DNA from: Phycisphaerae bacterium
Lineage (GTDB): Bacteria > Planctomycetota > Phycisphaerae > Phycisphaerales > SM1A02
Assembly: GCA_002717655.1 (NCBI GenBank)
Contig: PBAY01000017.1
Coordinates: forward strand, 18,015-82,014
Reading direction: 5' to 3'
Length of the DNA: 64,000 bases
The translations under genes were made by a program, and so were the position numbers. Positions 28,885-37,551 of the stretch are shown here, in pieces (the first letter of the stretch is position 1; each line of letters begins with the position of its first letter). Below the pieces are notes generated by a model. The model did no database searches, was not told the DNA's origin, and saw only the letters and a list, made by a program, of their open reading frames with translations.

Positions 28885-30414
28885 ATGATCAACAAGACCA
28901 AGCCGTTCCTCGCTTCTCTCGTCATTGGCCTGCTGCTTTCCGCAACCGCAAGTGCCTCCCAGCTCAAACCATTGATGGACTGGATGAATTCTCTCGTGGA
29001 TTCAGGTCAGGTGGTCGGATGCATGGCCCAGGTCACCCATGATGGTGAGACCATCTTTCTGGAAGCCGTCGGGAATCGAACACCGGAATCCGATGAGGCG
29101 CTCTCGACTGATCAGGTCATTCGAATCTATTCGATGTCCAAGGCGATCACCTCCACAGCCATCATGCAGTTGATCGAACAAGGCAAGATCGGCCTGGATG
29201 ATCCGGTCTGGAAGTACATCCCCGAGTTCAGACAGATGGACGTGCTGGTTGATGGCGAACTTGTCTCTGCCAATCGTCCCGTGACGATCCGTGACCTGTT
29301 GACCCATACCAGTGGCCTGTCCTACGGATTCATGGCTCCGCCGGAAGCAGCCCCCTACTACGTTGGCAAGATGCGATCCGCCAACAACCTCAAGGAAGCC
29401 GGCGCACTGATGGGCGGGCTGCCGCTGCTCTCACAACCCGGTGAGTCGTTCGTCTATGGCCTGAACACGGATGTCCTTGGACGAGTCGTGGAAGTCGCCT
29501 CGGATGAATCGTTCGGACGTTACCTCAAACAGAACATCTTTAAACCACTGGGCATGAACCACACCGGCTTCGTACCTGATGAAGACCTCGAGGAAATGCA
29601 TATCGTCACACCAGTCGATGGCGAACTGGTCCTCGACGAAAACCACTATTCCGGAAACGACGCCATCTTCAAACCACGCTTTGAATCCGGCGGCGGTGGG
29701 CTGTGGTCCACGATCGGCGACTACAGCCGCTTCTGCAAAGCCATGATCAACCATGGTGAGCTTGATGGCACGCGGATTCTCAAGCCTGAAACGGTCAAGT
29801 TCATGACTCAGAACCACCTGGCTCCCGGCGTCGGCGGTCCCGGCCAGCGATTCGGGCTTGGCTTCGGCATCCAACGTCCAGTACAGACTTCCAAAGGCCC
29901 CATGGGTGAAGGTCGCTGGTCCTGGGGTGGCGCAGCCTGTACCTACTTCTTCATTGATCCTGAACTGAAGATCACCGCGGTCTTCGCTACGCAACAGTTC
30001 CCCTTCAACATGCAGATGAATGACAAGTTCCATCAGATGGTTCTGGAGTCCGTGGCCCAGATGGACGCCTCAAGCCATTCAGGAACAGCAGCTGCAGCAG
30101 ACAAGCCCAACAAGCACATCCTGGTCATCAACTTCAAGCTGAAGGATCTTTCCCGAGCTGACTATGAAGCTGCATGCAAGCAGGTGGCCTCAACCTTTGC
30201 CGGTCTTCCGGGCCTTGTTTCCAAGAAGTGGCTGGCCAATGAGGACACCAATACCTACGGCGGCGTGTACCTGTGGGAAAGCAAGCAGGCGATGCTCGAC
30301 TACAAGAACTCCGAGGTCTTTGCCGCACTTGGCCAGAACCCGGCGTTCGTCGAACTGTCCGTGACGGATTTCGAGATGCTTCCCGGGCCATCGAAAGTGA
30401 CACGAGCGGAGTGA
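28885..30414 (+). CDS. Secreted beta-lactamase-fold serine hydrolase fused to a YdhR-like domain
   Basis: A 509-aa protein with a signal peptide (KPFLASLVIGLLLSATASA). Residues ~28-385 are a beta-lactamase/transpeptidase-like (class C, EstB) domain: S83-M-S-K86 (SxxK nucleophile and base) and YGLNTDVLG in the position of the YxN motif. Later GGGGLWSTIGDYSRF and a GWGG-like SWGGAACTYFFIDPE close the fold. Most such enzymes are esterases, not true lactamases. Residues ~410-505 are a second domain (ILVINFKLKDLSRADYEAA...YLWESKQAMLDYKNSE) resembling YdhR/ABM-type monooxygenases, usually a stand-alone ~100-aa dimeric protein. The fusion looks genuine because the frame is continuous. The ribosome site is weak. 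Confidence 0.87.
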   Translation: MINKTKPFLASLVIGLLLSATASASQLKPLMDWMNSLVDSGQVVGCMAQVTHDGETIFLEAVGNRTPESDEALSTDQVIRIYSMSKAITSTAIMQLIEQGKIGLDDPVWKYIPEFRQMDVLVDGELVSANRPVTIRDLLTHTSGLSYGFMAPPEAAPYYVGKMRSANNLKEAGALMGGLPLLSQPGESFVYGLNTDVLGRVVEVASDESFGRYLKQNIFKPLGMNHTGFVPDEDLEEMHIVTPVDGELVLDENHYSGNDAIFKPRFESGGGGLWSTIGDYSRFCKAMINHGELDGTRILKPETVKFMTQNHLAPGVGGPGQRFGLGFGIQRPVQTSKGPMGEGRWSWGGAACTYFFIDPELKITAVFATQQFPFNMQMNDKFHQMVLESVAQMDASSHSGTAAAADKPNKHILVINFKLKDLSRADYEAACKQVASTFAGLPGLVSKKWLANEDTNTYGGVYLWESKQAMLDYKNSEVFAALGQNPAFVELSVTDFEMLPGPSKVTRAE

Positions 30415-30454
30415 CCCCTCGAGCCGGACAATACTTCCCGCTCATGCCCACACC

Positions 30455-30472
30455 CTCACGAGTTCTCGTGAG
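30455..30472. repeat. Near-perfect palindrome
   Basis: CTCACGAG-TT-CTCGTGAG, 8-bp arms with a 2-nt centre, 41 nt after the hydrolase stop. It could be an operator, or a weak terminator with a 4-nt loop, but there is no T run. Confidence 0.5.
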
Positions 30473-30562
30473 CCAGGAATGAGTCGGTCCGTCAATCCAT
30501 GACTGGAAGAGACTCCGCTGCCAACCCTCGTTGAGTGCTGAGACCTCCTCTTTCATTGCAAA

Positions 30563-30577
30563 TGAGACCCGGTCTCA
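30563..30577 (+). promoter_or_regulatory. Fur-box-like operator upstream of the Kelch gene
   Basis: TGAGACC-C-GGTCTCA is a perfect 7-1-7 palindrome, the most symmetric of the four iron-box-like sites here. It lies 79 nt upstream of the Kelch protein start. Confidence 0.7.
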
Positions 30578-30655
30578 ATACCATGTCAGGTCCTGATTTC
30601 AAGGCTGGAGGCATCCTTCAGCCCTCATCACCAACTGCGAAGATCGGACCATACG

Positions 30656-32701
30656 ATGACATGTTTCAAGAGCGTCTTTCACACCAGCATGATGGCCGGC
30701 GCGATCGCCCTGATGTTCAACGCACAGGCCCAGGCCCAGCACTTCGCAGTCCCAGATGACCCCGATCTGTCGATGCCGATGCTGGTTGGCGAACCATGCA
30801 ACTCGATACCACGACCAACGACGAGTTTCGGCTCGGTCGCACATGATGGATGGCTCTATGTGATGGGTGGTTACCACGGACGCCCCCACGCCTACAACCG
30901 TGATGGACAGTCGCGTGAGTTCTATCGAATCAATCTTCATGACCTTTCGCATCAGGAAATGCTTCCAAACAATCAAGGCATGCAGAGCTGCCCTCTTGAA
31001 GCTTGGAACGGAAAGATCATTCGAACTGGTGGACTTGTCGCTACCAATGCACCGGATGAATCATCACATCCGGTCTCGCTTTCGACAGTGAGCTCATATG
31101 ATCCAGCCACCAAGCAGTGGACTGCGCTTGCGGACATGCCTGCTGGCAGATCTTCACATGACACGGCAATCATCGATTCCACGCTGTACGTCTTTGGCGG
31201 GTGGAACCTCGATGCGGACAGTGGAAGCCGAGACTGGTACTCGGATGTCTGGACGCTTGATCTGGCTGATCCGGAAGCAAAGTGGATCCCGCATGACGCA
31301 CCATTCAAACGACGGGCCATGGCCTCCGTCGCAGTCGATGGGAAAGTGATGATCATTGGCGGTATGACTCCTGGGGGAACAACCAACGAAGTCAATCTCT
31401 ACGACCCCGAGACCAACACCTGGTCGGAAGGCCCCTCCTATCCGGAACAGGCCTTCGGAATAGCTGCCGACAACGTTGATGGAATGGTCGTAGCCAGCGG
31501 TGTGGATGGAGGAGTATTGGGCTGGTCACCACAGCAGGAGAATTGGGAACCTCTTGGAACGACGACTTTCCCACGCTTCTTTCATCAGATCGCAGCAGAC
31601 CACAATGGCGACATCCTGATCCTCGGAGGTATTTCTGGCGGCATGCGACCCTCCCAGATTGAACGAGTCGCAATTGGGACTGGCGGAGATGACGATCCAA
31701 TTGTTCGACACTGGGTCGTTCCATCTCCATCCAATGCCAAGAACCGACAGGCCTTCTTCGTACGCAATGGCTGGATCTACATGTTCGGCGGCAACAACAG
31801 CACTGGACAGCACGATTTTGAATCACACAACTTTCTCGCCGAAGGCTATCGACTGAATCCTGCAACCATGACCTGGCGTCCATGCTCCGACTATCCAATG
31901 CCAAGACAGTCGGTACAGACTCATATGGATGACGATGGGAAGACGGGCTTTGCATTGGGAGGCTTCGGTTATGGGGAAGACACCGCCCACACGCACATCG
32001 AGGGCTGCACCTATGACTTCAAGGATAATTCCTGGAAAGTCACGGGCCCACATCTCCCCGTCTCCAGAAGCCAGTTCGGCCTGGCAAAGCACGGTGATGA
32101 GTACTGGGTATTCGGCGGGCTGGACTATGATTCACGTCGCGAATCAGGAGACCACTTCCGCCATCTTGCGGATGTCATGATGGCCAATCCTGGCGCAGGT
32201 CACGAAGAATTCATCGATTCTGGGATTGATCTGCCACGTACAAGAAGGGCGTTTGGCGGAGTAACCGTCGGTGATCGGTACTACATGCTTGGCGGCATGA
32301 CCGACAACTTTGAACTGGTACCCGTGTGCGACGTGTTTGACTTCGATGAAAAGAAATGGTCTCAGATTGCACAACCTGAACGAACCCGACTTTCACCTGA
32401 AGCTGTTGTCCTGGGGAAGCACATCTTCCTGGCTGGCGGCATGTCACCAAAGGTTGACGAGTCCGGTCTGGAACCCAACAAGTCTCTGGAAATGTATGAC
32501 ACGCAGACCAACACCTGGACCACCATCGTGGAGGATCTCCCATTCGCACTGCGACACATCACGATGATGCCATTCCGTGGCCAGTTGATGATCTTCACAA
32601 GTCATGAGTCCGATGCAAACATGGCTCATGTGGTGCTGATCAATCCCTACAAGGGAATGCACAGGAACATGCAGATGGCAAGGATGTCCGATCTTGAATA
32701 G
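30656..32701 (+). CDS. Secreted Kelch-repeat beta-propeller protein, probably iron-regulated
   Basis: A 681-aa protein with a signal peptide (FHTSMMAGAIALMFNAQAQA). Kelch motifs run through the whole protein: GG doublets followed by an aromatic and a conserved W ~10-14 residues later (YVMGGYHGR, YVFGGWNLD, MIIGGMTPG, ILGGISGG, YMFGGNNS, WVFGGLDYD, YMLGGMTDN, FLAGGMSPK). About 10-12 repeats are enough for two propellers. No catalytic residues are evident. The closest familiar proteins are NanM-type secreted Kelch proteins and galactose-oxidase propellers. The Fur-box-like site upstream implies induction by iron limitation, so a role in iron or siderophore handling is possible (inference). The ribosome site is weak. 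Confidence 0.85.
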   Translation: MTCFKSVFHTSMMAGAIALMFNAQAQAQHFAVPDDPDLSMPMLVGEPCNSIPRPTTSFGSVAHDGWLYVMGGYHGRPHAYNRDGQSREFYRINLHDLSHQEMLPNNQGMQSCPLEAWNGKIIRTGGLVATNAPDESSHPVSLSTVSSYDPATKQWTALADMPAGRSSHDTAIIDSTLYVFGGWNLDADSGSRDWYSDVWTLDLADPEAKWIPHDAPFKRRAMASVAVDGKVMIIGGMTPGGTTNEVNLYDPETNTWSEGPSYPEQAFGIAADNVDGMVVASGVDGGVLGWSPQQENWEPLGTTTFPRFFHQIAADHNGDILILGGISGGMRPSQIERVAIGTGGDDDPIVRHWVVPSPSNAKNRQAFFVRNGWIYMFGGNNSTGQHDFESHNFLAEGYRLNPATMTWRPCSDYPMPRQSVQTHMDDDGKTGFALGGFGYGEDTAHTHIEGCTYDFKDNSWKVTGPHLPVSRSQFGLAKHGDEYWVFGGLDYDSRRESGDHFRHLADVMMANPGAGHEEFIDSGIDLPRTRRAFGGVTVGDRYYMLGGMTDNFELVPVCDVFDFDEKKWSQIAQPERTRLSPEAVVLGKHIFLAGGMSPKVDESGLEPNKSLEMYDTQTNTWTTIVEDLPFALRHITMMPFRGQLMIFTSHESDANMAHVVLINPYKGMHRNMQMARMSDLE

Positions 32702-32713
32702 GCCCTGTCCGAC

Positions 32714-32980
32714 TCACATCGAGAACAATCGAAGATGACCTGATTCATCCACCCTCATGATTCCCATGCGGACCAGAAAGTTGGAGGCTTCCTGAACCAC
32801 CGCGGGATCCATTCCGCAGGTGCAAGGCGGCTCAACGGAGGGACAGAACCAGGCTGGAATCAGCAGTGGACCGGGGTGAAGATTGGATTCACAATCCAGA
32901 ACCGCAAAGAAAACAGCTGCTGCAGCTTCAAAAAGTCGGTCTACATCTTCCTGGGACAGCTCTTTGGTTTGGTTATCCAT
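32714..32980 (-). CDS. Small Cys-containing protein divergent from PepSY genes
   Basis: An 88-aa protein from ATG 32980, chosen because CTGGAG lies 7 nt upstream; the frame continues upstream but would cross the operator. The sequence is Pro- and Cys-containing in the middle (PSVEPPCTCGMDP), with predicted helices before and after. It has no signal peptide. The last helix resembles a small winged-helix or regulatory element (ASNFLVRMGIMRVDESGHLRLF). The iron-box-like operator lies 23 nt upstream of the start, shared with the plus-strand PepSY gene. I do not recognise the family. A CxC metal site is possible. It ends 12 nt from the end of the convergent Kelch gene. Confidence 0.6.
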   Translation of the reverse strand: MDNQTKELSQEDVDRLFEAAAAVFFAVLDCESNLHPGPLLIPAWFCPSVEPPCTCGMDPAVVQEASNFLVRMGIMRVDESGHLRLFSM

Positions 32981-32995
32981 TCGTGGACTCCAGAA

Positions 32996-33018
32996 TTGAG
33001 ATTGAGACTCATTCTCAA
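32996..33018. promoter_or_regulatory. Fur-box-like operator (hexamer array) in a divergent promoter
   Basis: Two direct TTGAGA hexamers (32996-33001 and 33002-33007) are followed by an inverted copy. The core 7-1-7 box TGAGACT-C-ATTCTCA is at 33003-33017. Overlapping hexamers of this kind are typical of Fur targets. The site serves the 88-aa gene and probably the PepSY gene. Confidence 0.75.
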
Positions 33019-33148
33019 TATCTGTTATCCTACCCCTCTCGACAGCCACCGGCAATAGAGCCGGTGGTCTGAATCTACAGAATTATGGGATTTGCTCCCT
33101 GGTACCAGAGCCCACTCGCCCCACTGATCTTCCATGGATTGATTCAGC

Positions 33149-34111
33149 ATGCCAGAAGGAACAATCCAGGACAAGCCCGTTGCCGTTGTGAAGACGATTC
33201 CTCAGCGAAGAGTCTCCTCAAAGAACTCGTCAACCAAACCGAAACACAAGAATCGCAAGCGATACAACTCTTCAATGAGGACGATTCGTCGTCTTCACAT
33301 GTACTTCGGCCTGATTCTCGTTCCGTTTGTTCTGCTGTATGGTGTCACCGCCATCCTGTTCAATCACCAGACATGGTTCGGCAGCACCACCATCATCGAG
33401 AACGACACGCTGCTTCTGGAATCAGTCGCCGTTGCTTCCGCCGACACGATCGCCGATCAGGTGACCGCGGAACTGATCGAGAAATCTGGACTTGAAATCA
33501 CCCGCATCGATCAAACCGCCTCCTACACAGGTGACATGTTCATCGACTTTCCCGGAGATGAATCGAGACATCGCTATCGAATTGATCCCGATGACATGAG
33601 TTCCCAGCTTCAGATCACCCCCACTGCACCCTCCGTGGAGAAGAAATCACTCTTCCCTGAAGAACTCGACAAGAGAGAAACCGAGACGCTCAAGGCGATT
33701 GTGACGAAACTCGAGGAGATCTCGGGGCGTGAGAAGGGAAGCATTCGCCTCATGCCTGACGTCGAGTTCAGAGTCATGGCCGAAGATGAAGACTGGACGC
33801 TCACCTACGATCTGCGATCCGGAGATCTCGAGCAGAGACTGACCGACGAACCTTCAAGGGCATTCAACCTCAGATCCTTTCTTCTCAGACTCCATAAATC
33901 ACATGGCTACCCCAGTGAACCAGGTTCACGCATGGCCTGGGCCGTCATCGTGGATGTCATGGGCGCCCTGATGATCTTCTGGGGGCTTTCAGGGATCTTC
34001 ATGTGGTGGCAGATGAAGCCGACCAGACGACTGGGCATGATCTCCGTCATCGCGGGCCTCGCACTATCGATCGCACTGGGCTATGGAATGCTTCAATTGA
34101 TCTACTATTGA
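33149..34111 (+). CDS. PepSY-associated transmembrane protein, probably iron-regulated
   Basis: A 320-aa protein. A basic N-terminal tail (KPKHKNRKR) precedes the first membrane helix (MYFGLILVPFVLLYGVTAILF, ~51-71). A ~190-residue periplasmic part (~75-265) includes a PepSY-like beta-alpha region. The C-terminus has a conserved RLHKSHGYP, then two membrane helices (AVIVDVMGALMIFWGLSGIFMWW; MISVIAGLALSIALGYGMLQL). PepSY_TM proteins often sit beside TonB receptors and iron reductases. Here the gene follows an iron-box-like operator and is followed 24 nt later by a small membrane protein, likely in one operon. The start is not certain: no strong ribosome site precedes 33149, and an internal ATG at 33275 is an alternative. 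Confidence 0.82.
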   Translation: MPEGTIQDKPVAVVKTIPQRRVSSKNSSTKPKHKNRKRYNSSMRTIRRLHMYFGLILVPFVLLYGVTAILFNHQTWFGSTTIIENDTLLLESVAVASADTIADQVTAELIEKSGLEITRIDQTASYTGDMFIDFPGDESRHRYRIDPDDMSSQLQITPTAPSVEKKSLFPEELDKRETETLKAIVTKLEEISGREKGSIRLMPDVEFRVMAEDEDWTLTYDLRSGDLEQRLTDEPSRAFNLRSFLLRLHKSHGYPSEPGSRMAWAVIVDVMGALMIFWGLSGIFMWWQMKPTRRLGMISVIAGLALSIALGYGMLQLIYY

Positions 34112-34135
34112 TCTTCATTCTTCAGGAGAACACAC

Positions 34136-34516
34136 ATGCAGGATTACATCGCCGGGATCATTGTCGGGATCATCATTCTTCAGACAGCAGTCTTCGCTCC
34201 AACGATCTTCACGACAATTGATGCCGCTCCTGCCGGAAAACTGCTACGAGCACTCTTTCCAAAGTTCTTCAAACTGCTGATCGTGCTTGGCATCTTCTGC
34301 ACGGCTGCGCTGATCTTCGGGGAGAAATCCTCAGTCATGCAGTACATCATTGCCGTAGCAACAATACTGCTTCCATTGATCTGCGCAGTCCTGGTACCCA
34401 TAACGAACAAGGCGACCGATGCTGGCAACCGCAGCAGATTCAAACTGCTTCACACCATCAGCGTGGTCCTGACGATGCTTGTACTGGTGGGAAACCTGGC
34501 CTTCCCATGGATCTGA
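34136..34516 (+). CDS. Small four-helix membrane protein
   Basis: A 126-aa protein with four hydrophobic segments (~5-24, ~44-63, ~70-88, ~103-122). AGGAG lies before the ATG, 24 nt after the PepSY gene. Charged residues sit mainly in the loops (GEKSS, TNKATDAGNRSR). I recognise no catalytic motif. Position and spacing indicate one operon with the PepSY protein, so it should share the iron-dependent control; its role is unknown. Confidence 0.75.
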   Translation: MQDYIAGIIVGIIILQTAVFAPTIFTTIDAAPAGKLLRALFPKFFKLLIVLGIFCTAALIFGEKSSVMQYIIAVATILLPLICAVLVPITNKATDAGNRSRFKLLHTISVVLTMLVLVGNLAFPWI

Positions 34517-34543
34517 AATCCTGATCCAGATCCTATAACAACC

Positions 34544-34566
34544 ACATGTGACCGGTAATCACATGT
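34544..34566. repeat. Inverted repeat resembling a CRP/FNR-type operator
   Basis: ACATGTGA-CCGGTAA-TCACATGT, perfect 8-bp arms with a 7-nt spacer, 27 nt after the small membrane protein gene. The half-sites TGTGA/TCACA match CRP, but the spacer is one base longer than the usual six. A hairpin role is also possible. Confidence 0.5.
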
Positions 34567-34707
34567 CAAACAGGATCAAATCCGTTGTCACAACCACAAT
34601 TGAGAATTGACATCAAATAGAGACACTCGATTGAAGTGTCCGCCAGCTCCATTCGATAGGAACCGCACAACCCCTACAACTCCTCCAATGAAAGAAGGAA
34701 CAGAATC

Positions 34708-34947
34708 ATGTGCATGGGCGGAAAGTGCCAGCGAATTTGTCAGCGAATGGGCAAGAAGCGACCAGCATCCTGCCAGAGGATGAAGTTCACGTCCTTGACG
34801 TTGTCGCCAACAGCCGCGTTGAGCCCAGATGACGCGAACATGACAACCATGATTGAACCCAAGGACAGCCAAGAGGCTGGCCCCATCAGCCTCCGGGAAA
34901 TTCTTGAATGGGATTCCAGAGCAACCGAGATGAAGCTCTGCGCCTGA
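34708..34947 (+). CDS. Possible small Cys-containing protein
   Basis: A 79-aa frame starting MCMGGKCQR, with AAGGA 8 nt upstream of the ATG. It lies between the membrane pair and the convergent heme oxygenase gene. The N-terminus has paired cysteines and basic residues; the C-terminus is acidic and probably helical (SLREILEWDSRATEM). No family is recognised. The position next to heme genes recalls small heme-uptake proteins such as HemP, but the HemP signature is not present in this frame. It may not be a real gene. Confidence 0.35.
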   Translation: MCMGGKCQRICQRMGKKRPASCQRMKFTSLTLSPTAALSPDDANMTTMIEPKDSQEAGPISLREILEWDSRATEMKLCA

Positions 34948-34971
34948 TGACAAAGCGTCAAAGCAAGCCAA

Positions 34972-35634
34972 TCAGGCGGTGCTGACTTCCGGCATCTGCT
35001 GCGAAACCGTCATCACCATCTTGAAGGTCTCCTGAGCAACTGCGACGCATTCTTCCTGCTCAGCATCAGTGAGATCAAGTTCGTTCAGTGTTTCCTTGAA
35101 CGCATTCCAGCAACGACGCTGATCCTTGCCATGAGGATCGAGATAGCCCATGGCCTTGTCTTCACCAAGCCCCATGGTTTCACGCAGCTTCTTGGCAATG
35201 AACTTGTTGCCATTGGTGGCACCTTCCTTGACATAGAGCACGCCGATCAGCGAAGTTGGATTCTGCTCCAGCCGCTCTGCGATGTAATCCGTGAAACTGC
35301 TGGTGGCCGGGAAGGGTTCAGCGACTTCTTCGTGATCAAGATCCTTCAGATCCTGCTCAATTCGATGAAGCCGAAGATGGGATTCATCGAAGATCCGGGC
35401 CACCCTCGCATCACCTGAAGCTGCCTGCTGAAGGGCTGGATCAAGGACAGCGTGGATGTGACGCATCTGGCCGAGAAATCCTCCGAACTCCAAGCGAGCC
35501 AGATCGCCACTCACCATGCGGACCTGAAAATTGCCAGACTCAGCCTGGTCATGCAGGGACTGGGTACCTTCCTTCAACTTGAGGTGAAAGCCGGTTGCCT
35601 TGGGCATGCCATGATGATGCGGGTGATCTGCCAT
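34972..35634 (-). CDS. hemO: Heme oxygenase (biliverdin-producing)
   Basis: A 220-aa protein from ATG 35634 (GAGGAG upstream); an in-frame TTG three bases upstream is an alternative start. It cleaves heme to biliverdin, CO and Fe2+. The proximal helix LKEGTQSLHDQAESGNF contains the heme-ligating H28 and matches the family pattern. The distal helix region SLIGVLYVKEGATNGNKFIAKKL has the flexible glycine-containing segment. The His-rich N-terminus (MADHPHHHGMP) is an unusual addition that may bind metal. It lies about 100 nt downstream of the heme/siderophore importer genes on the same strand, and the set probably frees iron from imported heme. Confidence 0.92.
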   Translation of the reverse strand: MADHPHHHGMPKATGFHLKLKEGTQSLHDQAESGNFQVRMVSGDLARLEFGGFLGQMRHIHAVLDPALQQAASGDARVARIFDESHLRLHRIEQDLKDLDHEEVAEPFPATSSFTDYIAERLEQNPTSLIGVLYVKEGATNGNKFIAKKLRETMGLGEDKAMGYLDPHGKDQRRCWNAFKETLNELDLTDAEQEECVAVAQETFKMVMTVSQQMPEVSTA

Positions 35635-35734
35635 CAATTGTTACTCCTCACTGGTGATGGGGGCCAAGCACACATGATAGTTGCCACCCCTGTGACTGCA
35701 AAGAAAACACTCGGCAAATGACCTCCGGTGGCCA

Positions 35735-36514
35735 TCAGCCCTGCCTGTGACAGATAATCACCGGCTGCCCGGTCGCTGGTTCATGACCGATATCCGCCTG
35801 AATATTGAATACCTCGCTCAACAGCTCTGAGGTCATCACGTCAGCGGGCAGACCATCTGCCACAAGCTTCCCTTCATGGATGACCAGAAGACGATCAAAG
35901 AACCTCATCGCCAGTGAAAGATCATGCAACACGACCATCAGGGTCCGCCCCTCTTTCTGGCTGAGATCTTCAAGCAGATGAAGCAAGGCGTATTGATGCT
36001 CCAGATCCAGCCCCGTCAGTGGCTCGTCCAGAAGCAGAAGGTCGGGCGACTGAGCCAGCAGCGTTGCAAGTCGAACTCGCTGTCGCTCGCCGCCTGAGAG
36101 ACGCTCGACCGGACGGTCTGCAAGATGCGAGATTTCACACACCTCGATGGCGGCGTCAATGAAGGCTGCATCATTCGAGGATCGATCACGAAAATAGCTT
36201 CGATGAGGATGTCGACCAATGGAGACATGGTCACGGACCGTCGTCATCATTGGAATCACATCAGACTGGCTCAACAAGCCGATTTTTCTGGCTCGCTCAC
36301 GCCTGGAATAGGACTGGATCAATTCCCCTTCCAATCGCACTTCGCCCTGTGATGGCTTCAGAATGGTGCACAGTGTGCGGAGCAAGGTGGATTTGCCGCA
36401 CCCATTGGGCCCGACCAGTGCAACTCGTTGACCTGACTTGATGTCGAAATCCATGCCCTTGAGCACATGATTTGATCCCAGCTGCACATGCAGATCTTTC
36501 ACTGAAACACTCAT
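35735..36514 (-). CDS. Heme/iron-siderophore ABC transporter ATP-binding protein
   Basis: The start at ATG 36514 overlaps the permease stop by 4 nt (ATGA); the protein has 259 aa. It has Walker A GPNGCGKS (35-42), signature LSGGERQRV and Walker B LLLLDEPLTGLD, of FecE/BtuD/HmuV type. It powers uptake with the permease encoded just upstream. With heme oxygenase next door, heme is the likely substrate (HmuV), but a ferric siderophore is not excluded. Confidence 0.9.
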   Translation of the reverse strand: MSVSVKDLHVQLGSNHVLKGMDFDIKSGQRVALVGPNGCGKSTLLRTLCTILKPSQGEVRLEGELIQSYSRRERARKIGLLSQSDVIPMMTTVRDHVSIGRHPHRSYFRDRSSNDAAFIDAAIEVCEISHLADRPVERLSGGERQRVRLATLLAQSPDLLLLDEPLTGLDLEHQYALLHLLEDLSQKEGRTLMVVLHDLSLAMRFFDRLLVIHEGKLVADGLPADVMTSELLSEVFNIQADIGHEPATGQPVIICHRQG

Positions 36515-37551
36515 CGCAACCACCTCGCACGGTAGAGGAGGTAGATGAAGTAAGGCCCACCAATCAAGCCTGTAATGACACCGACAGGCATCTCTGCAGG
36601 CGCAAGCGCCAATCTGGCAACAAGGTCCGACCAGAGCAACAGGGCCCCTCCGGCCACTGCCGAAACAGGTATCAACCCGTAGTTGCCACCCAAGAGAAGG
36701 CGCATCAGATGTGGAACTACCAGACCGATGAAGCCGACCAACCCTGCAACACTTGCCGCAGAACCTGCAAGCAGTGCCGCGGCTGCAAAAGCAATGAGCC
36801 TCGTCCTCTCAACCGGTACGCCCATGGTCACGGCAGCATCATCACCGAGCTCCATGACGGCGAGTCGAGGTCGAATCCACAAGGCCAGACCAACACCAGC
36901 AACGGTGTAAGGCCACAGCATGTCAACATGCCCCCACCCACGACCATTGAAGGAACCCGATGTCCAGAACATCATCGCTGGAATGCGATCAGCAAAGGCG
37001 GTCATCAACAGACCGATGACCGCACCAAGTACGGCGTTCACCGCTACGCCGGCGAGGATCATCCTCATCGGCGAAGAACCTGCACCAGGTCTCCACGAGA
37101 CCACATAGACGACTACTGCTGCAATCATCGCACCGGCAAAGGCGACGATCGGCAGCAGGATGGCAGAAGATGGCAGGACTGCCAGAACAATAGTGGCTGC
37201 AAGTGCAGCACCAGCTGTTACTCCGATGAGACCCGGATCAGCGAGCGGGTTCCGCGTCACAGCTTGAAGCAAGGTTCCTGAAATAGCCAGATTGCAACCG
37301 ACCAGCACCGCTGCAATGGAACGAGGTAGACGCGACTGGAGAATGATCTGAGTATCCGTCTTCTCGCCGGATCCCGTCATAACCTTGATGACATCAACCA
37401 GTGGAATGTCCACAGCGCCGAGTGCAAGCGAGGCAATCAGTCCGATCACAATCAGCACGACCACCAGCGTCGCACCAATAGCAACGCGCAGCCAGCGTCT
37501 GCCTCCTATGGAAGTCGACAGTTGTGTGGTGACTGAAAGTGGGGTGCTCAC
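36511..37551 (-). CDS. FecCD/BtuC-family ABC transporter permease
   Basis: A 346-aa protein with about ten membrane helices and the family motif SRLPRSIAAVLVGCNLAISGTLLQAVTRNPLADPGLIGV (about residues 75-115). Other signature segments include GLVGFIGLVVPHLMRLL, and at the end MPVGVITGLIGGPYFIYLL. It starts with a GTG that overlaps the stop of the binding-protein gene (GTGA). It forms the channel of the heme/siderophore importer. Confidence 0.93.
   Translation of the reverse strand: MSTPLSVTTQLSTSIGGRRWLRVAIGATLVVVLIVIGLIASLALGAVDIPLVDVIKVMTGSGEKTDTQIILQSRLPRSIAAVLVGCNLAISGTLLQAVTRNPLADPGLIGVTAGAALAATIVLAVLPSSAILLPIVAFAGAMIAAVVVYVVSWRPGAGSSPMRMILAGVAVNAVLGAVIGLLMTAFADRIPAMMFWTSGSFNGRGWGHVDMLWPYTVAGVGLALWIRPRLAVMELGDDAAVTMGVPVERTRLIAFAAAALLAGSAASVAGLVGFIGLVVPHLMRLLLGGNYGLIPVSAVAGGALLLWSDLVARLALAPAEMPVGVITGLIGGPYFIYLLYRARWLR

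Noticed and set aside
34601..34615. Possible fifth iron box TGAGAAT-T-GACATCA
   Set aside because: The left half matches well, but the right half matches only 3 of 7 positions, so it was not counted.
34708..34971. Frameshifted HemP-like heme uptake gene
   Set aside because: A shifted frame has an LRLMTK-like end, but the spacing to the rest of the HemP pattern is wrong, so the call would be speculative.
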